A stretch of 40,103 nt of DNA from an uncultured Nitrospirota bacterium (lineage in GTDB: Bacteria; CG2-30-53-67): positions 45,663 to 85,765 of the forward strand of contig CAMYMF010000016.1 in assembly GCA_947259355.1 (NCBI GenBank), read 5' to 3'. The notes beneath the pieces were generated by a model. It was given only the letters and a program-made list of their open reading frames with translations. It searched no databases and was not told the DNA's origin. Each line of letters opens with the position of its first letter. Position 1 is the stretch's first letter. The position numbers were made by a program, and so were the translations under genes. This document shows positions 32,919 to 40,103 of the stretch, one piece after another.

Positions 32919-33632
32919 ATGGAATTTCAAACAGCACTGCATAAACATTTTGAGGGCGCTTGGATGGAAGGAGACTATGTTGCCCAAAGCGTTCGCGTTC
33001 TCTCCGGTCACGGCTTCACGCCCGACAATGCCATCGCGTGCGTGGGGGTGTGCCGGGATGAGATCACCCAGCCCCTCGTTGAACGGGTGAAAAAGGCATG
33101 GGGAGAAGCCTTCAACTTCTCCAGTCTCGCGGGAATGCTCTTTCTCGGAAAGACCGGTTTCTCAGCGGCGGAACATCACGCACCCGATGAAGAGGGACGG
33201 GAACGCTACGTCTTCTTCGCACTGCCCCATATCGCGGTGCATGAGGATGGTCAGATCGGCGTCTGCCGGCGGGCCGGCAGACAGGAACTCTCCTCGGCCT
33301 GCGGGGCACTGCTGGCCCTGCAACGAGAGTTGGCCGGCGGTCGCGTCAAGTTCGGGCTGGACATGGATGATCTGGAACAGAGCCTGATTCGGATGCGCCT
33401 TCTGGCGGAGATACGCTACGGCGAGGTACCGGAGCTGCTGACACTCACGAAGACCACCCTCAAGGTCATTCAGGCCGATCTCAAACGGATGATTGAATTA
33501 ACCGTCCAGAGTGATCGCAGCGATGTTGCTGTCTTCACGGGCATTCAGATTCACGGTCCAGGCGCAAACTACATCTGGCCGCACCTAAGTTACTGTACAG
33601 TCCGTGGACAGCGCTACTCCCTCCAATTCTGA
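32919..33632 (+). CDS. LCIB-family (theta-type) carbonic anhydrase-like protein
   Basis: A 237-residue cytoplasmic protein matching the Limiting-CO2-Inducible B/C family of algal carbon-concentrating mechanisms. Motifs in order: GFTPDNAIACVGVCRDEI, FNFSSLAGMLFLGKTGF, HHAPDEEGRERYVFFALPHIAV, and GRQELSSACGALLAL. The zinc ligands are intact as Cys45 (CRDE), His104 (PHIA) and Cys128 (ACGAL), with spacing like that of active LCIB homologues, so CO2/bicarbonate interconversion is plausible. The start at 32919 is preferred over ATG 32910 because AAGGA (32906-32910) lies 8 bases before it. It is the last gene of the operon with the CBS protein and the altered DASS transporter. Confidence 0.87.
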   Translation: MEFQTALHKHFEGAWMEGDYVAQSVRVLSGHGFTPDNAIACVGVCRDEITQPLVERVKKAWGEAFNFSSLAGMLFLGKTGFSAAEHHAPDEEGRERYVFFALPHIAVHEDGQIGVCRRAGRQELSSACGALLALQRELAGGRVKFGLDMDDLEQSLIRMRLLAEIRYGEVPELLTLTKTTLKVIQADLKRMIELTVQSDRSDVAVFTGIQIHGPGANYIWPHLSYCTVRGQRYSLQF

Positions 33633-33721
33633 TGTCGAACTCCGGGACAACTGGGAGGCAATCGTTTGTTCTCGAGGGGGGGTGGAACGCAGAGAGATGG
33701 AGGCTCACGGCACCGGGCCCA

Positions 33722-34162
33722 TTACCACCCTTTGCTTTTCAATATCTCCTTGATCTTCTCTTCGTGCTGTTTTTCGACGATGAGGACTCTCTTGTTCTTG
33801 GCTTCCTCGATCTTCTTTAGCAGTCGGTTGAGGTCCACCGGTTTCTCCATGAAATCCACGGCCCCTGCCTTGATGGCCTCCACACCTTTATCGACCGTGG
33901 CGTGACCGGTGAGCATGATGATCTGAAGGTCGGGGTTCTCACGCTTGATCCGTTTCAGTGTCTCCATCCCGTCTACGCCGGGCATGGCAAGGTCCAGGAC
34001 AATGGCGTCGAATCCCTTGGCCTTGGCTTTCTCTACAGCCGATTCACCGGTGGATGATGTGTCCACCTTCATGCCTCGGCCCTCCAGTCTCTGGGACAGG
34101 ACCTTGAGAAACTCTTCTTCATCATCGACGAGCAGGATGTTTGCCTCTAGTTCTTCTGCCAT
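33722..34162 (-). CDS. Single-domain response regulator with C-terminal helical tail
   Basis: A 146-residue receiver-domain protein. Asp57 is the phosphoacceptor (IVLDLAMPG), with acidic pair VDDEEE at the N-terminus, Thr in IMLTGHA and Lys in FMEKP. After the receiver (to about 125) comes a short Lys/Glu-rich tail without a DNA-binding or output domain. It probably acts as a phosphorelay shuttle or by protein contact. GGAGGAAGG precedes the ATG, and the gene begins 21 bases after the preceding receiver gene. It is the last gene of a five-gene signalling operon that converges on the LCIB operon. Confidence 0.92.
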   Translation of the reverse strand: MAEELEANILLVDDEEEFLKVLSQRLEGRGMKVDTSSTGESAVEKAKAKGFDAIVLDLAMPGVDGMETLKRIKRENPDLQIIMLTGHATVDKGVEAIKAGAVDFMEKPVDLNRLLKKIEEAKNKRVLIVEKQHEEKIKEILKSKGW

Positions 34163-34183
34163 GCAGCCTTCCTCCGAGCCTGA

Positions 34184-34645
34184 TTACTTGTCGTTCTCCT
34201 CTTCCATGATCTCCCGGGCGGTATCGAACTCACCTGCCTCGGCAAACGCGATGGCCGAGAACGCCTTTTCCAGCTTCTCCTTATAGGCGATTTTTATTTT
34301 GCCCAGCAGCGTTTCGATGTCCGTCGGCTTCTTGAGAAAATCGAAACCGCCCAGCCTCCTGGCCTCTTCTTCATGCTTCTCGGTGCCATGGCCCGTAAGG
34401 ATGATGACCTGAATCTTCGGATAGGTCTTCCGGATCTCTCGCAACACCTCCATGCCATGGAGCCCCGGCATCTTTAGGTCGAGGATCATGACATCGGGCT
34501 CCTTCTCTTTCACTGCGGCGAGGGCCTGCTCCCCGTCGTAGACCGTTTCAACTTTCAGGTCCCGCAGCTTCAATCGGTTGGCCAGGGTATCGACGAAAGC
34601 TTCTTCGTCGTCCACCAGCAAAACTTTGATATTCTTATCTTTCAT
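34184..34645 (-). CDS. Single-domain response regulator
   Basis: A 153-residue receiver protein with Asp56 (MILDLKMPG), VDDEE near the N-terminus, Thr in IILTGHG and Lys in FLKKP. About 30 extra C-terminal residues (EKLEKAFSAIAFAEAGEFDTAREIMEE) form a probable helix and may be a docking tail. No DNA-binding domain is present. It has GGAG before the ATG and stands between the degenerate kinase gene and the last receiver gene. It differs enough from the other two receivers to suggest a separate partner. Confidence 0.92.
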   Translation of the reverse strand: MKDKNIKVLLVDDEEAFVDTLANRLKLRDLKVETVYDGEQALAAVKEKEPDVMILDLKMPGLHGMEVLREIRKTYPKIQVIILTGHGTEKHEEEARRLGGFDFLKKPTDIETLLGKIKIAYKEKLEKAFSAIAFAEAGEFDTAREIMEEENDK

Positions 34646-34697
34646 AAAATAATCTCCAAAAAGTCTATCTCACAGCTGTAACCTACCGGACGATTCG

Positions 34698-35369
34698 TTA
34701 TTCTGTCAAGGGGATACTGACAAGAACAGCATGCTCGTCCGTCTGGTACGTAATTTCCCCTTTCAATTCGCTCATGGCGTACTGGAATAGATCCCGGGGA
34801 GTCACATCCTGCCCTTGATCCTCCGGGCGTCGCGCCCCCTGTTCGTACACCCTGATCGTCGCGGAGCCGTCACGCAAGGCGGTACTCAAAACGATGCTGC
34901 CATCAACATCCAGCGCCCCCAGTTTCTCCTGGATGAGCGTGTACAGAATCAGCTGGACCCTATAGGGACTGCTGTGTACAGGAGGCATCTCCCTTTGAAA
35001 CTCACCCTTCAACCCGATCCTTTTCTGTTTCGCCAGACGGTTCATCAGTACAATGAGTTCCTCGATCACCTCATTAATGTCAAACGTCGAGGCCGGGTTG
35101 TCCATCCTGTGACCGAAGCGGTTGAGTATACTGATGACGGCCGTACTGCGCGCTACTTGGTCGTCGATGGCCGTGAGCGTTGAGACGAAGGGGCCGGCAT
35201 CTTTCTTCTTCCGGGGCAGCTTGCCCATATTGATCAGGTCCTGGATCAACCCCGAGGATTCCTTGATGATGGCGAGATGGTTTTTCATCTCATGGGTGTA
35301 GGTGGATAAAATCTTCCCGATGAAACGCATCTGCAGCGTTTGCAACGTTTTCTCTTTCTCGATATCCAT
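34698..35369 (-). CDS. Histidine kinase-like protein with degenerate ATP-binding region
   Basis: A 223-residue soluble protein with a dimerisation-helix start carrying His26 in THEMKNHLAII, an H-box typical of HisKA. It has no membrane segment. The C-terminal part follows a HATPase layout (QLILYTLIQEKLGAL in the N-box position, then STALRDGSATIRVYEQG in the G1 position), but the Asn and Asp-x-Gly of these boxes are missing. It probably cannot bind ATP in the usual way. A histidine phosphotransfer or scaffold role in the relay is likely (inference). ATG 35369 has GGAAGG upstream; a TTG six codons earlier does not fit as well. It lies between two receiver genes. Confidence 0.72.
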   Translation of the reverse strand: MDIEKEKTLQTLQMRFIGKILSTYTHEMKNHLAIIKESSGLIQDLINMGKLPRKKKDAGPFVSTLTAIDDQVARSTAVISILNRFGHRMDNPASTFDINEVIEELIVLMNRLAKQKRIGLKGEFQREMPPVHSSPYRVQLILYTLIQEKLGALDVDGSIVLSTALRDGSATIRVYEQGARRPEDQGQDVTPRDLFQYAMSELKGEITYQTDEHAVLVSIPLTE

Positions 35370-35387
35370 GGGCCCTTCCAGCAACAA

Positions 35388-35765
35388 TTATTTCCGGTCC
35401 TTCTTCTCCTTGGCCTGGTCGATTTTGATCACCAGGTCTTCTATCTCAACAGGTTTGACCACGTAGTCGAAGGCCCCATTCCTGAGCCCTTCCGTAGCAG
35501 TTTCCTCCGAACCGAGGCCCGACAGAATGATCACCTCTATTGCGGGGTGCACCAGCTTGACCGTCTTCAACGCCTCGATTCCCTTGATGCCGGGCATGTT
35601 CAGATCCATCAGGATCACGTCGGGGGCATCACGGCTGATCGATTCGAAACCCTCATCGGCACTATAGACCGCCTTGGCATCATAGCCTCGCATCTGCAGC
35701 CGTTCAGCCAGCGCCGATGCAAATTCCGCTTCATCATCAACAAGCAGCACTTTCGTAGCGGACAT
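35388..35765 (-). CDS. Single-domain response regulator
   Basis: A 125-residue pure receiver domain (CheY-like) with Asp54 (ILMDLNMPG), VDDEAEF, Ser in IILSGLG and Lys in VVKPVEIEDL. It follows the membrane kinase gene by 52 bases and precedes the kinase-like gene by 18, so it is the most likely direct partner of the kinase. GGAGG precedes the ATG at 35765; the longer frame upstream overlaps the kinase gene and has no such site. It has no output domain. Confidence 0.93.
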   Translation of the reverse strand: MSATKVLLVDDEAEFASALAERLQMRGYDAKAVYSADEGFESISRDAPDVILMDLNMPGIKGIEALKTVKLVHPAIEVIILSGLGSEETATEGLRNGAFDYVVKPVEIEDLVIKIDQAKEKKDRK

Positions 35766-35817
35766 GAACAGCCTCCATCTCCAAGCTGCAACCCATTCTT
35801 CGCTCCAGGAGCCTCTA

Positions 35818-37560
35818 TCAGGCGATCGTCGGAACCGGTTGATCGACGGGCAGTTCCACGGTAAAAGTGGTGCCTTTGTCCACCTCGCTCTGGACGAGAA
35901 TGTTTCCGCCCAGCTTCTTGATGATGCCATAGGAGATGAAAAGCCCCAGTCCTGTGCCCTTGGTCATGCCCTTGGTTGTAAAGAATGGGTCAAAGATATG
36001 TTTTAGTGTCTGGGCATCCATGCCGCGCCCGGAATCCCTGATCCGTGCGCGCACGGTGCTCTTATCCTTCAGATCGGTAATGATCTCTATCCTGCCTCCT
36101 GCCTCCATGGCGTCCATGGCATTGTTGATGATGTTCAGAAAAACCTGTTGCAGCCTGCCCCTGTTGCTCTTGACTCTCGGCAGATCGGCCCCCAGGTTCT
36201 GTTTGACCTGCACGTCCCGGAACAACGTCTCTTTTTGCAGGAAGCCCACCACCTCTGTCAGGACGTCATTGATATCGAGTACTTCGGGCGTCACGTCCAT
36301 GCGCCGGGCGAAACCGAGCAGCTGATGGGTGATGGTCCGGGCCCGCTTCACGCTGTCCAGGATCCCGTTGACCGAGCGTAGGAATTTTTCCCGGTCGACG
36401 TTGTTCTCTGAGAGCATCAGAATATCTTTCATCAAACCGGCCTTTTCGTTGATGATGGCCAGAGGATTGTTGATTTCGTGTGAGACCCCCGCCGCAAGCC
36501 GGCCGATGGACGCCAGCTTGGTGGCATGTTCGACCTCTCTCAGCACTTCCTCCCGTTTCTCCTCCGATTCTCGGATCCAATTGACCATGACATGGACCAT
36601 GCGAAAGGCCGCAAGTAAGATCAAAAAAACAATCACGGCAATCACAGCAAAATACTCGGCTCTGAACACGGCGGCAATCTTGGTACGGGTACCGGACTTC
36701 TCGACCACGCTCAGAATCCAACTCGTATCCTTGATGAAGGCATAGCCGAAAACATAAGGCCGTCCAGCGTCATCCTTAAGATCCAGAATTGTGATCCCCC
36801 GCTGCCGCAGAAGGGCCGGCACGGCATACTGCTCCAACACGTCTCCATGGTGTTGCGAGGAAGTCTGCAGTGTGCCGCTACGACTGATGATGAACGCGTC
36901 ATCAGCATCATCCAACTTGATGGATGACAACAGCCGGTTGAGGGTCTCCATGTCAATGGTGGCCCGCAGAATCCAGAACGTGTCCGTGTCCGGTTCATCC
37001 TGCTTCACCGCAATTGCAAAATGGGGCAGTCTGCGATACCCGAGGAAGACGTCACTCACATAGATGCCCCGGGTCACCGCCTTGTGGAACCATTCCTGGT
37101 TCGCGTAGTCCTTGCCCTGCAGATTGTAAGGGCCAGTATAGGACTGCTGAATTCCATGCTTGTCAATCAGGCCGAGATCGACGACGGCACCGAATTCCCG
37201 TTTAAAGGCCGCAAAAATCCTCGCCAGCAACTGCTGATCCGACAACTGGTCGTATCGATGACCGGAGGCCAGAAAACGGAGCGCGGAAATCTTGACATCC
37301 ACGAAATACTCAATCTGGTTCTTGGCATTCTCGATGTCCCAGGCCAACTCGTGCCGAGATTCTTCGTGAAAGAGGGCCTGCAGCCAGTAGTAACTCGCGG
37401 TGAACAGGACCAAGAGCGGAACGATGGTCAGTACCGACATCCAGAAAACGAGCGTCCTCTTCAGGCCCTTGTACCGCATTTCGGCGAAATCCGCACCGGT
37501 ATCCATGGGGCGGAAGGTGATAACGCTCTTCAGGAAATCGATAAAAGGCCGCAGTTTCAT
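35818..37560 (-). CDS. Membrane sensor histidine kinase with periplasmic Cache-type domain
   Basis: A 580-residue sensor kinase. Helix 1 (about 36-58) and helix 2 (301-323) bracket a periplasmic region of about 240 residues with Cache features (YFVDVKISALRFLASG, DKHGIQQSYTGPY, GRPYVFGYAFIKDTSWILSVV). The cytoplasmic part has the HisKA phosphoacceptor His361 (GVSHEINNPLAII) and a complete HATPase: NIINNAMDAME, DSGRGM, FFTTKGMTKGTGLGL. Cache kinases of this kind often sense small organic acids. No HAMP or PAS domain is evident. It heads the five-gene signalling operon and is divergent from the AEC-family permease. ATG 37560 has only a weak ribosome-binding site. The ligand is unknown. Confidence 0.92.
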   Translation of the reverse strand: MKLRPFIDFLKSVITFRPMDTGADFAEMRYKGLKRTLVFWMSVLTIVPLLVLFTASYYWLQALFHEESRHELAWDIENAKNQIEYFVDVKISALRFLASGHRYDQLSDQQLLARIFAAFKREFGAVVDLGLIDKHGIQQSYTGPYNLQGKDYANQEWFHKAVTRGIYVSDVFLGYRRLPHFAIAVKQDEPDTDTFWILRATIDMETLNRLLSSIKLDDADDAFIISRSGTLQTSSQHHGDVLEQYAVPALLRQRGITILDLKDDAGRPYVFGYAFIKDTSWILSVVEKSGTRTKIAAVFRAEYFAVIAVIVFLILLAAFRMVHVMVNWIRESEEKREEVLREVEHATKLASIGRLAAGVSHEINNPLAIINEKAGLMKDILMLSENNVDREKFLRSVNGILDSVKRARTITHQLLGFARRMDVTPEVLDINDVLTEVVGFLQKETLFRDVQVKQNLGADLPRVKSNRGRLQQVFLNIINNAMDAMEAGGRIEIITDLKDKSTVRARIRDSGRGMDAQTLKHIFDPFFTTKGMTKGTGLGLFISYGIIKKLGGNILVQSEVDKGTTFTVELPVDQPVPTIA

Positions 37561-37732
37561 GGCATGCGGGAGTATATTGAAATTCAACGCCCGATTCAAG
37601 CCACAAATCACCTTCAGGAAATAGCGCCGGATGAGATGTTCCCGTCAGTCTGGGCACCGCAAGGCATCCCTCTTGCGATATTCGACACCCCGGCATTTCC
37701 TCTCTCAGCCCGGTCATGCTATAGTCCAGGCC

Positions 37733-38653
37733 ATGCTGCAAATTCTGGAAAGCATCGCGCCGGTGTTCGTGGTGATCACCCTCGGTTTTTTGTCCCGGAG
37801 GCTCGGTTTCTTGCCGGACAGTTTCATCCAATCGGCCAACCGTCTCGTCTATTTTGTAGCCATACCGATCCTGGTCTTCTCGGCCATTTACGGTGGATCA
37901 TTCACCGAGAACTTCGATCCGGTCCAGATCGGCGGAACCTACCTGGCCGTCACCATCATTGTCGTCATCGCCATACTTCTCTCCGTCGTTGTGGGAACGT
38001 CGCCGGCCGGGACCGCCACCTTTGTGCAGACCTCCTTTCACGGAAACCTGGGCTACGTGGGCCTGGCCGTTGTGTTTTATGCCGTGGGCCCCGGCGGACG
38101 GGGTACGGCCGGTGTCCTTGCGGGGTTCTTGATTCTTTTCCAGAACGTCGTGTCCATCCTCCTCTATACCTTCACCGTCGCCGGAGAGCGAAAACCCGAC
38201 GCCAGAATGCTGTTCAAGTTTCTGGGCAATCCCATCATCCTGGCCACGCTGCTGGGCCTTTTTTTCTCGGCCACCGGCCTCACACTGCCCCGCTTCATCA
38301 ACCGCTCCTTCGACATCGTCGGTCACATGGCGCTGCCGCTCGCGCTTTTGATCATCGGCGGCAGCCTCAAGCCTGCGCCTGCGAGACGGCTGCAGCTGGT
38401 AGCCATATCCGCCACGTTGAAACTGCTGATCCTGCCGCTCGCGGGGTATTTCATATTCAAGGCACTGGGCGTCTCAGCCGTGCGGGCCGAAACGGCGCTC
38501 ATTCTGCTGGCCAGTCCGTCGGCCACAATTTCCTACATCATGGCCATGGAGATGGGCGGCCGGGAGGGGCTGGCGGCAGCAGCCGTCACCATCAGCACCA
38601 TCGTCTCTATCGTGACCTATACCTTCTGGATCGCCATGGCTGCGGGGCTGTGA
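37733..38653 (+). CDS. AEC-family (auxin efflux carrier-like) permease
   Basis: A 306-residue membrane protein with about ten helices in the two-repeat AEC layout. Features include the N-terminal APVFVVITLGFLSRR with PILVFSAIY, and the second-half RPL-like ALPLALLIIGGSL and ILLASPSATISYIMA. Bacterial members export or import small organic acids such as malate or malonate. The ATG at 37733 is chosen because family members start with this first helix; a longer frame upstream is Arg-rich and unlikely. CATGCTATAGT just upstream may be a -10 region. It is divergent from the sensor kinase over 172 bases, so the kinase system could regulate it. Confidence 0.85.
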   Translation: MLQILESIAPVFVVITLGFLSRRLGFLPDSFIQSANRLVYFVAIPILVFSAIYGGSFTENFDPVQIGGTYLAVTIIVVIAILLSVVVGTSPAGTATFVQTSFHGNLGYVGLAVVFYAVGPGGRGTAGVLAGFLILFQNVVSILLYTFTVAGERKPDARMLFKFLGNPIILATLLGLFFSATGLTLPRFINRSFDIVGHMALPLALLIIGGSLKPAPARRLQLVAISATLKLLILPLAGYFIFKALGVSAVRAETALILLASPSATISYIMAMEMGGREGLAAAAVTISTIVSIVTYTFWIAMAAGL

Positions 38654-38752
38654 GGGCAAGCGCAGAAACCAGCATCGAGGCCCTATCCATGGGGGCTTGC
38701 GGGCAGGGTGATACACGGGGGGTATGCTGGGGGGTTCTGCTTTATCCGGAAA

Positions 38753-38856
38753 TCAGACCTCTACCAAGACAAAAGGTTCAACTTTGGCGATGGACTGAAA
38801 ATCTCTGTCCTTTGCGAGCACAGCAACTCTGCTTTCCAAGGCTACATCGGGAAATG
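38753..38856 (-). pseudogene. C-terminal remnant of a PIN-domain (VapC-like) protein
   Basis: On the minus strand the frame LAFPDVALESRVAVLAKDRDF, then QSIAKVEPFVLVEV and a TGA at 38755-38753, resembles the end of PIN-domain toxins (an Ala-rich helix followed by V-LAKDRDF). It is open at its upstream side, where it meets the left end of the RAYT element. The front of the gene is not found on the far side of the element in the sequence available. It is probably a toxin gene cut by insertion or deletion. Confidence 0.42.
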
Positions 38857-39912
38857 CTAAGGGGTCAGCCCTCCTACACATTGTACATTCTTATCTTATT
38901 CTCTATGTATTTCAGTTGGTTATCGAGCTGTTTATCCCGTTGCCGCTGAGACTCCAGGCGCTGCACCGTTTGGCTCACGGCGGAAACACCCATGCCACCA
39001 TAGAACTGACCGATCTCCGCCAGGGTGCGCTCGCTGAATTTGCGGCAAAGATAAATCCCCACCTTCCTCGCCAGCATGGCATCGTTGTTGATGGAGTGCT
39101 CAACCAAGTCGCGAATCTGGCCGAGCTCCAGCCGCTTGAGCTCTTTCAAACCCGGAAGATCCCGGTCTTTGCGACGGCCCTTGAGAAATTTCGCCTGCAC
39201 CCACTGCACGAAAGCTTCATCGCCGAGAATTGCGGCGCCCTTTACCCGTTTGAATGGATCGGGAAGCCTGCCCGTTCGCCCGGCTTGTACGAATTCCCGC
39301 ATCGCCTTGCGTGCGGCGCGCTCCCGGTCATCCAACAGCCCCAGAAGAAAAGAAGTATCCAAGAAATCAGGCAGAGACAACTTCTTAAAACAATAGACAC
39401 GGCTCCTCCAGCCATACGCCTCCGGCTGCTCTACTACCCTGGCCTTCACTGGGCGAGATGGATATAGCGTGAGAGCTCAAGCCCATAGGTGTCTTTGTCG
39501 ACCAGCAGCGCCCTGGGCCGCCCCTGCAGCAGATGCCCCGTGCGTTTGTGCTTTCGTGAAAAGTAAGTCGTATATCCTGAATTGAGCCGGTGAAGAATCC
39601 TGCTGAGGTTCGCGTTCGGCGTCTCCATGAGCAGATGATAATGATTGTCCATCAGGCAATAGGCATGGACTCGGTAGCCGAAGGGCTCCACACCGGATTC
39701 CAGAAAGAGCAAGAACCGCTCCTTGTCGGCATCGGAGAGAAAGATCTTCTGGCAGGCATTGCCGCGGGAGATAACGTGATACAAGGCGCCGGGATACTCA
39801 ATGCGCAAAGGACGGGCCACGGTCGCTTTCCTCCCTTCGTTCGGAGGAAAGCTATCAGCAATCGAGACCCCTGTCAACTGAAATGTGCTATGTGTAGGTC
39901 TGACCCTTTAGA
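38857..39912. mobile_element. RAYT-bearing element with imperfect terminal inverted repeats
   Basis: The left end at 38857-38881 (CTAAGGGGTCAG, then CCTACACATT) and the right end at 39891-39912 (ATGTGTAGG, then CTGACCCTTTAG) are inverted copies of one another with a few gaps. They closely flank the transposase gene at 38874-39820. The left end abuts a PIN-domain remnant, which suggests insertion. No clear target duplication could be seen. Confidence 0.6.
38874..39820 (-). pseudogene. RAYT (REP-associated tyrosine transposase, Y1 family), frameshifted
   Basis: The front part (39820 to 39446) has the Y1 transposase core: RPLRIEYPGALYHVISRGN, the HUH metal motif in MDNHYHLLME, and YGLELSRYIHL with the catalytic Tyr. 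It then hits a stop (YIHLAQ-stop). Shifting the frame by one base at about 39448 restores the expected continuation (PVKARVVEQPEAYGW), which runs on to 38874. This second part has a C-terminal domain (about 85 residues ending SAVSQTVQRLESQ) that resembles the DnaA domain IV helix-turn-helix. A one-base deletion is the simplest cause. The stop overlaps a GTG (GTGA), so coupled translation of two parts is conceivable. The start is GTG 39820, with GGGAGGAAA upstream. Confidence 0.8.
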
Positions 39913-40103
39913 ACTTTCCAGTGCGGACATTTTCCCTTTGCAACGGGCACTCAAATTATTTATTTGACCAAAAGTACCTTTTGCCCTATTATAAGTATTC
40001 CGGCCGGTCTGATTTGAATATCCCCCAGTGGTACGTCACGTCTTTCACGTATGGCCCTCAAACCGGAAAGCCCTGTCGGCGTTCCCTATGGGTTGTGAGA
40101 CGA

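Noticed and set aside
37631-37732. Longer N-terminus for the AEC permease
   Set aside because: The extra 34 residues are Arg/His/Ser-rich, overlap the promoter region and are not part of the AEC family start.
1-40103. CRISPR arrays, integrase/attachment sites, rRNA or tRNA genes
   Set aside because: Nothing with regular spacers, integrase motifs or cloverleaf structure was found anywhere in the window.

Overview
The window looks like a chromosomal segment from an anaerobic, GC-rich Gram-negative bacterium, most plausibly a member of the Desulfobacterota (former Deltaproteobacteria). This rests on gene content and not on a marker gene: two genes with in-frame UGA codons followed by SECIS-like hairpins (an OsmC-like protein and an ArsM-like methyltransferase), a ferredoxin-dependent 2-oxoacid oxidoreductase beside a glutaryl-CoA dehydrogenase, single-domain response-regulator arrays, a GGDEF protein, and RAYT-type and other palindromic repeats. 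I see no rRNA, tRNA, CRISPR array or phage.

Layout. 1-5221 is read from the minus strand: a cut-off serine hydrolase, a gamma-glutamylcyclotransferase-like protein, a TerC protein, a ZntB/CorA channel, and an MscS channel preceded by a DUF432 protein. 5222-10593 holds an arsenite methyltransferase with a TTG start, a secreted M14 carboxypeptidase and a diguanylate cyclase, separated by repeat-rich spacers. The repeats are GGTGCCAGGTAC units and a 445-bp element with perfect 20-bp terminal inverted repeats. 10594-12909 is a GspE/PilB-type ATPase with four MshEN-like repeats, convergent with the cyclase. 13230-18233 carries a ferritin-like small protein behind a perfect CRP-type palindrome, an SLC13/TrkA-C permease, a DUF4230 protein, a glycine-zipper lipoprotein and an NAD-dependent epimerase-like protein.

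18437-21089 is a tight plus-strand run: cyclophilin, NYN-domain protein, DUF1847 protein and an OsmC-like selenoprotein. A minus-strand run (24067 to 21162) converges on it: TerC, a MoCF/CinA-N protein, an ArsM-like methyltransferase selenoprotein (MduS-like) and a small unknown. Both Sec codons would appear as stop codons in a standard gene call.

25736-30626 is a four-gene operon: glutaryl-CoA dehydrogenase, 2-oxoacid:ferredoxin oxidoreductase alpha, a beta-gamma fusion, and a class III CoA-transferase. It reads as a glutarate/2-oxoadipate to crotonyl-CoA module.

30818-33632 is a second operon: CBS-pair protein, DASS-type anion transporter with altered SNT motifs, and an LCIB-family (theta-type) carbonic anhydrase-like protein. 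It is the best candidate here for an undescribed system, possibly inorganic-carbon uptake or retention. A five-gene signalling array (Cache histidine kinase, three single-domain receivers, one kinase-like protein with a degenerate ATP site) converges on it from the minus strand. The window ends with an AEC-family permease, a PIN-domain remnant, and a frameshifted RAYT transposase bounded by imperfect inverted repeats.
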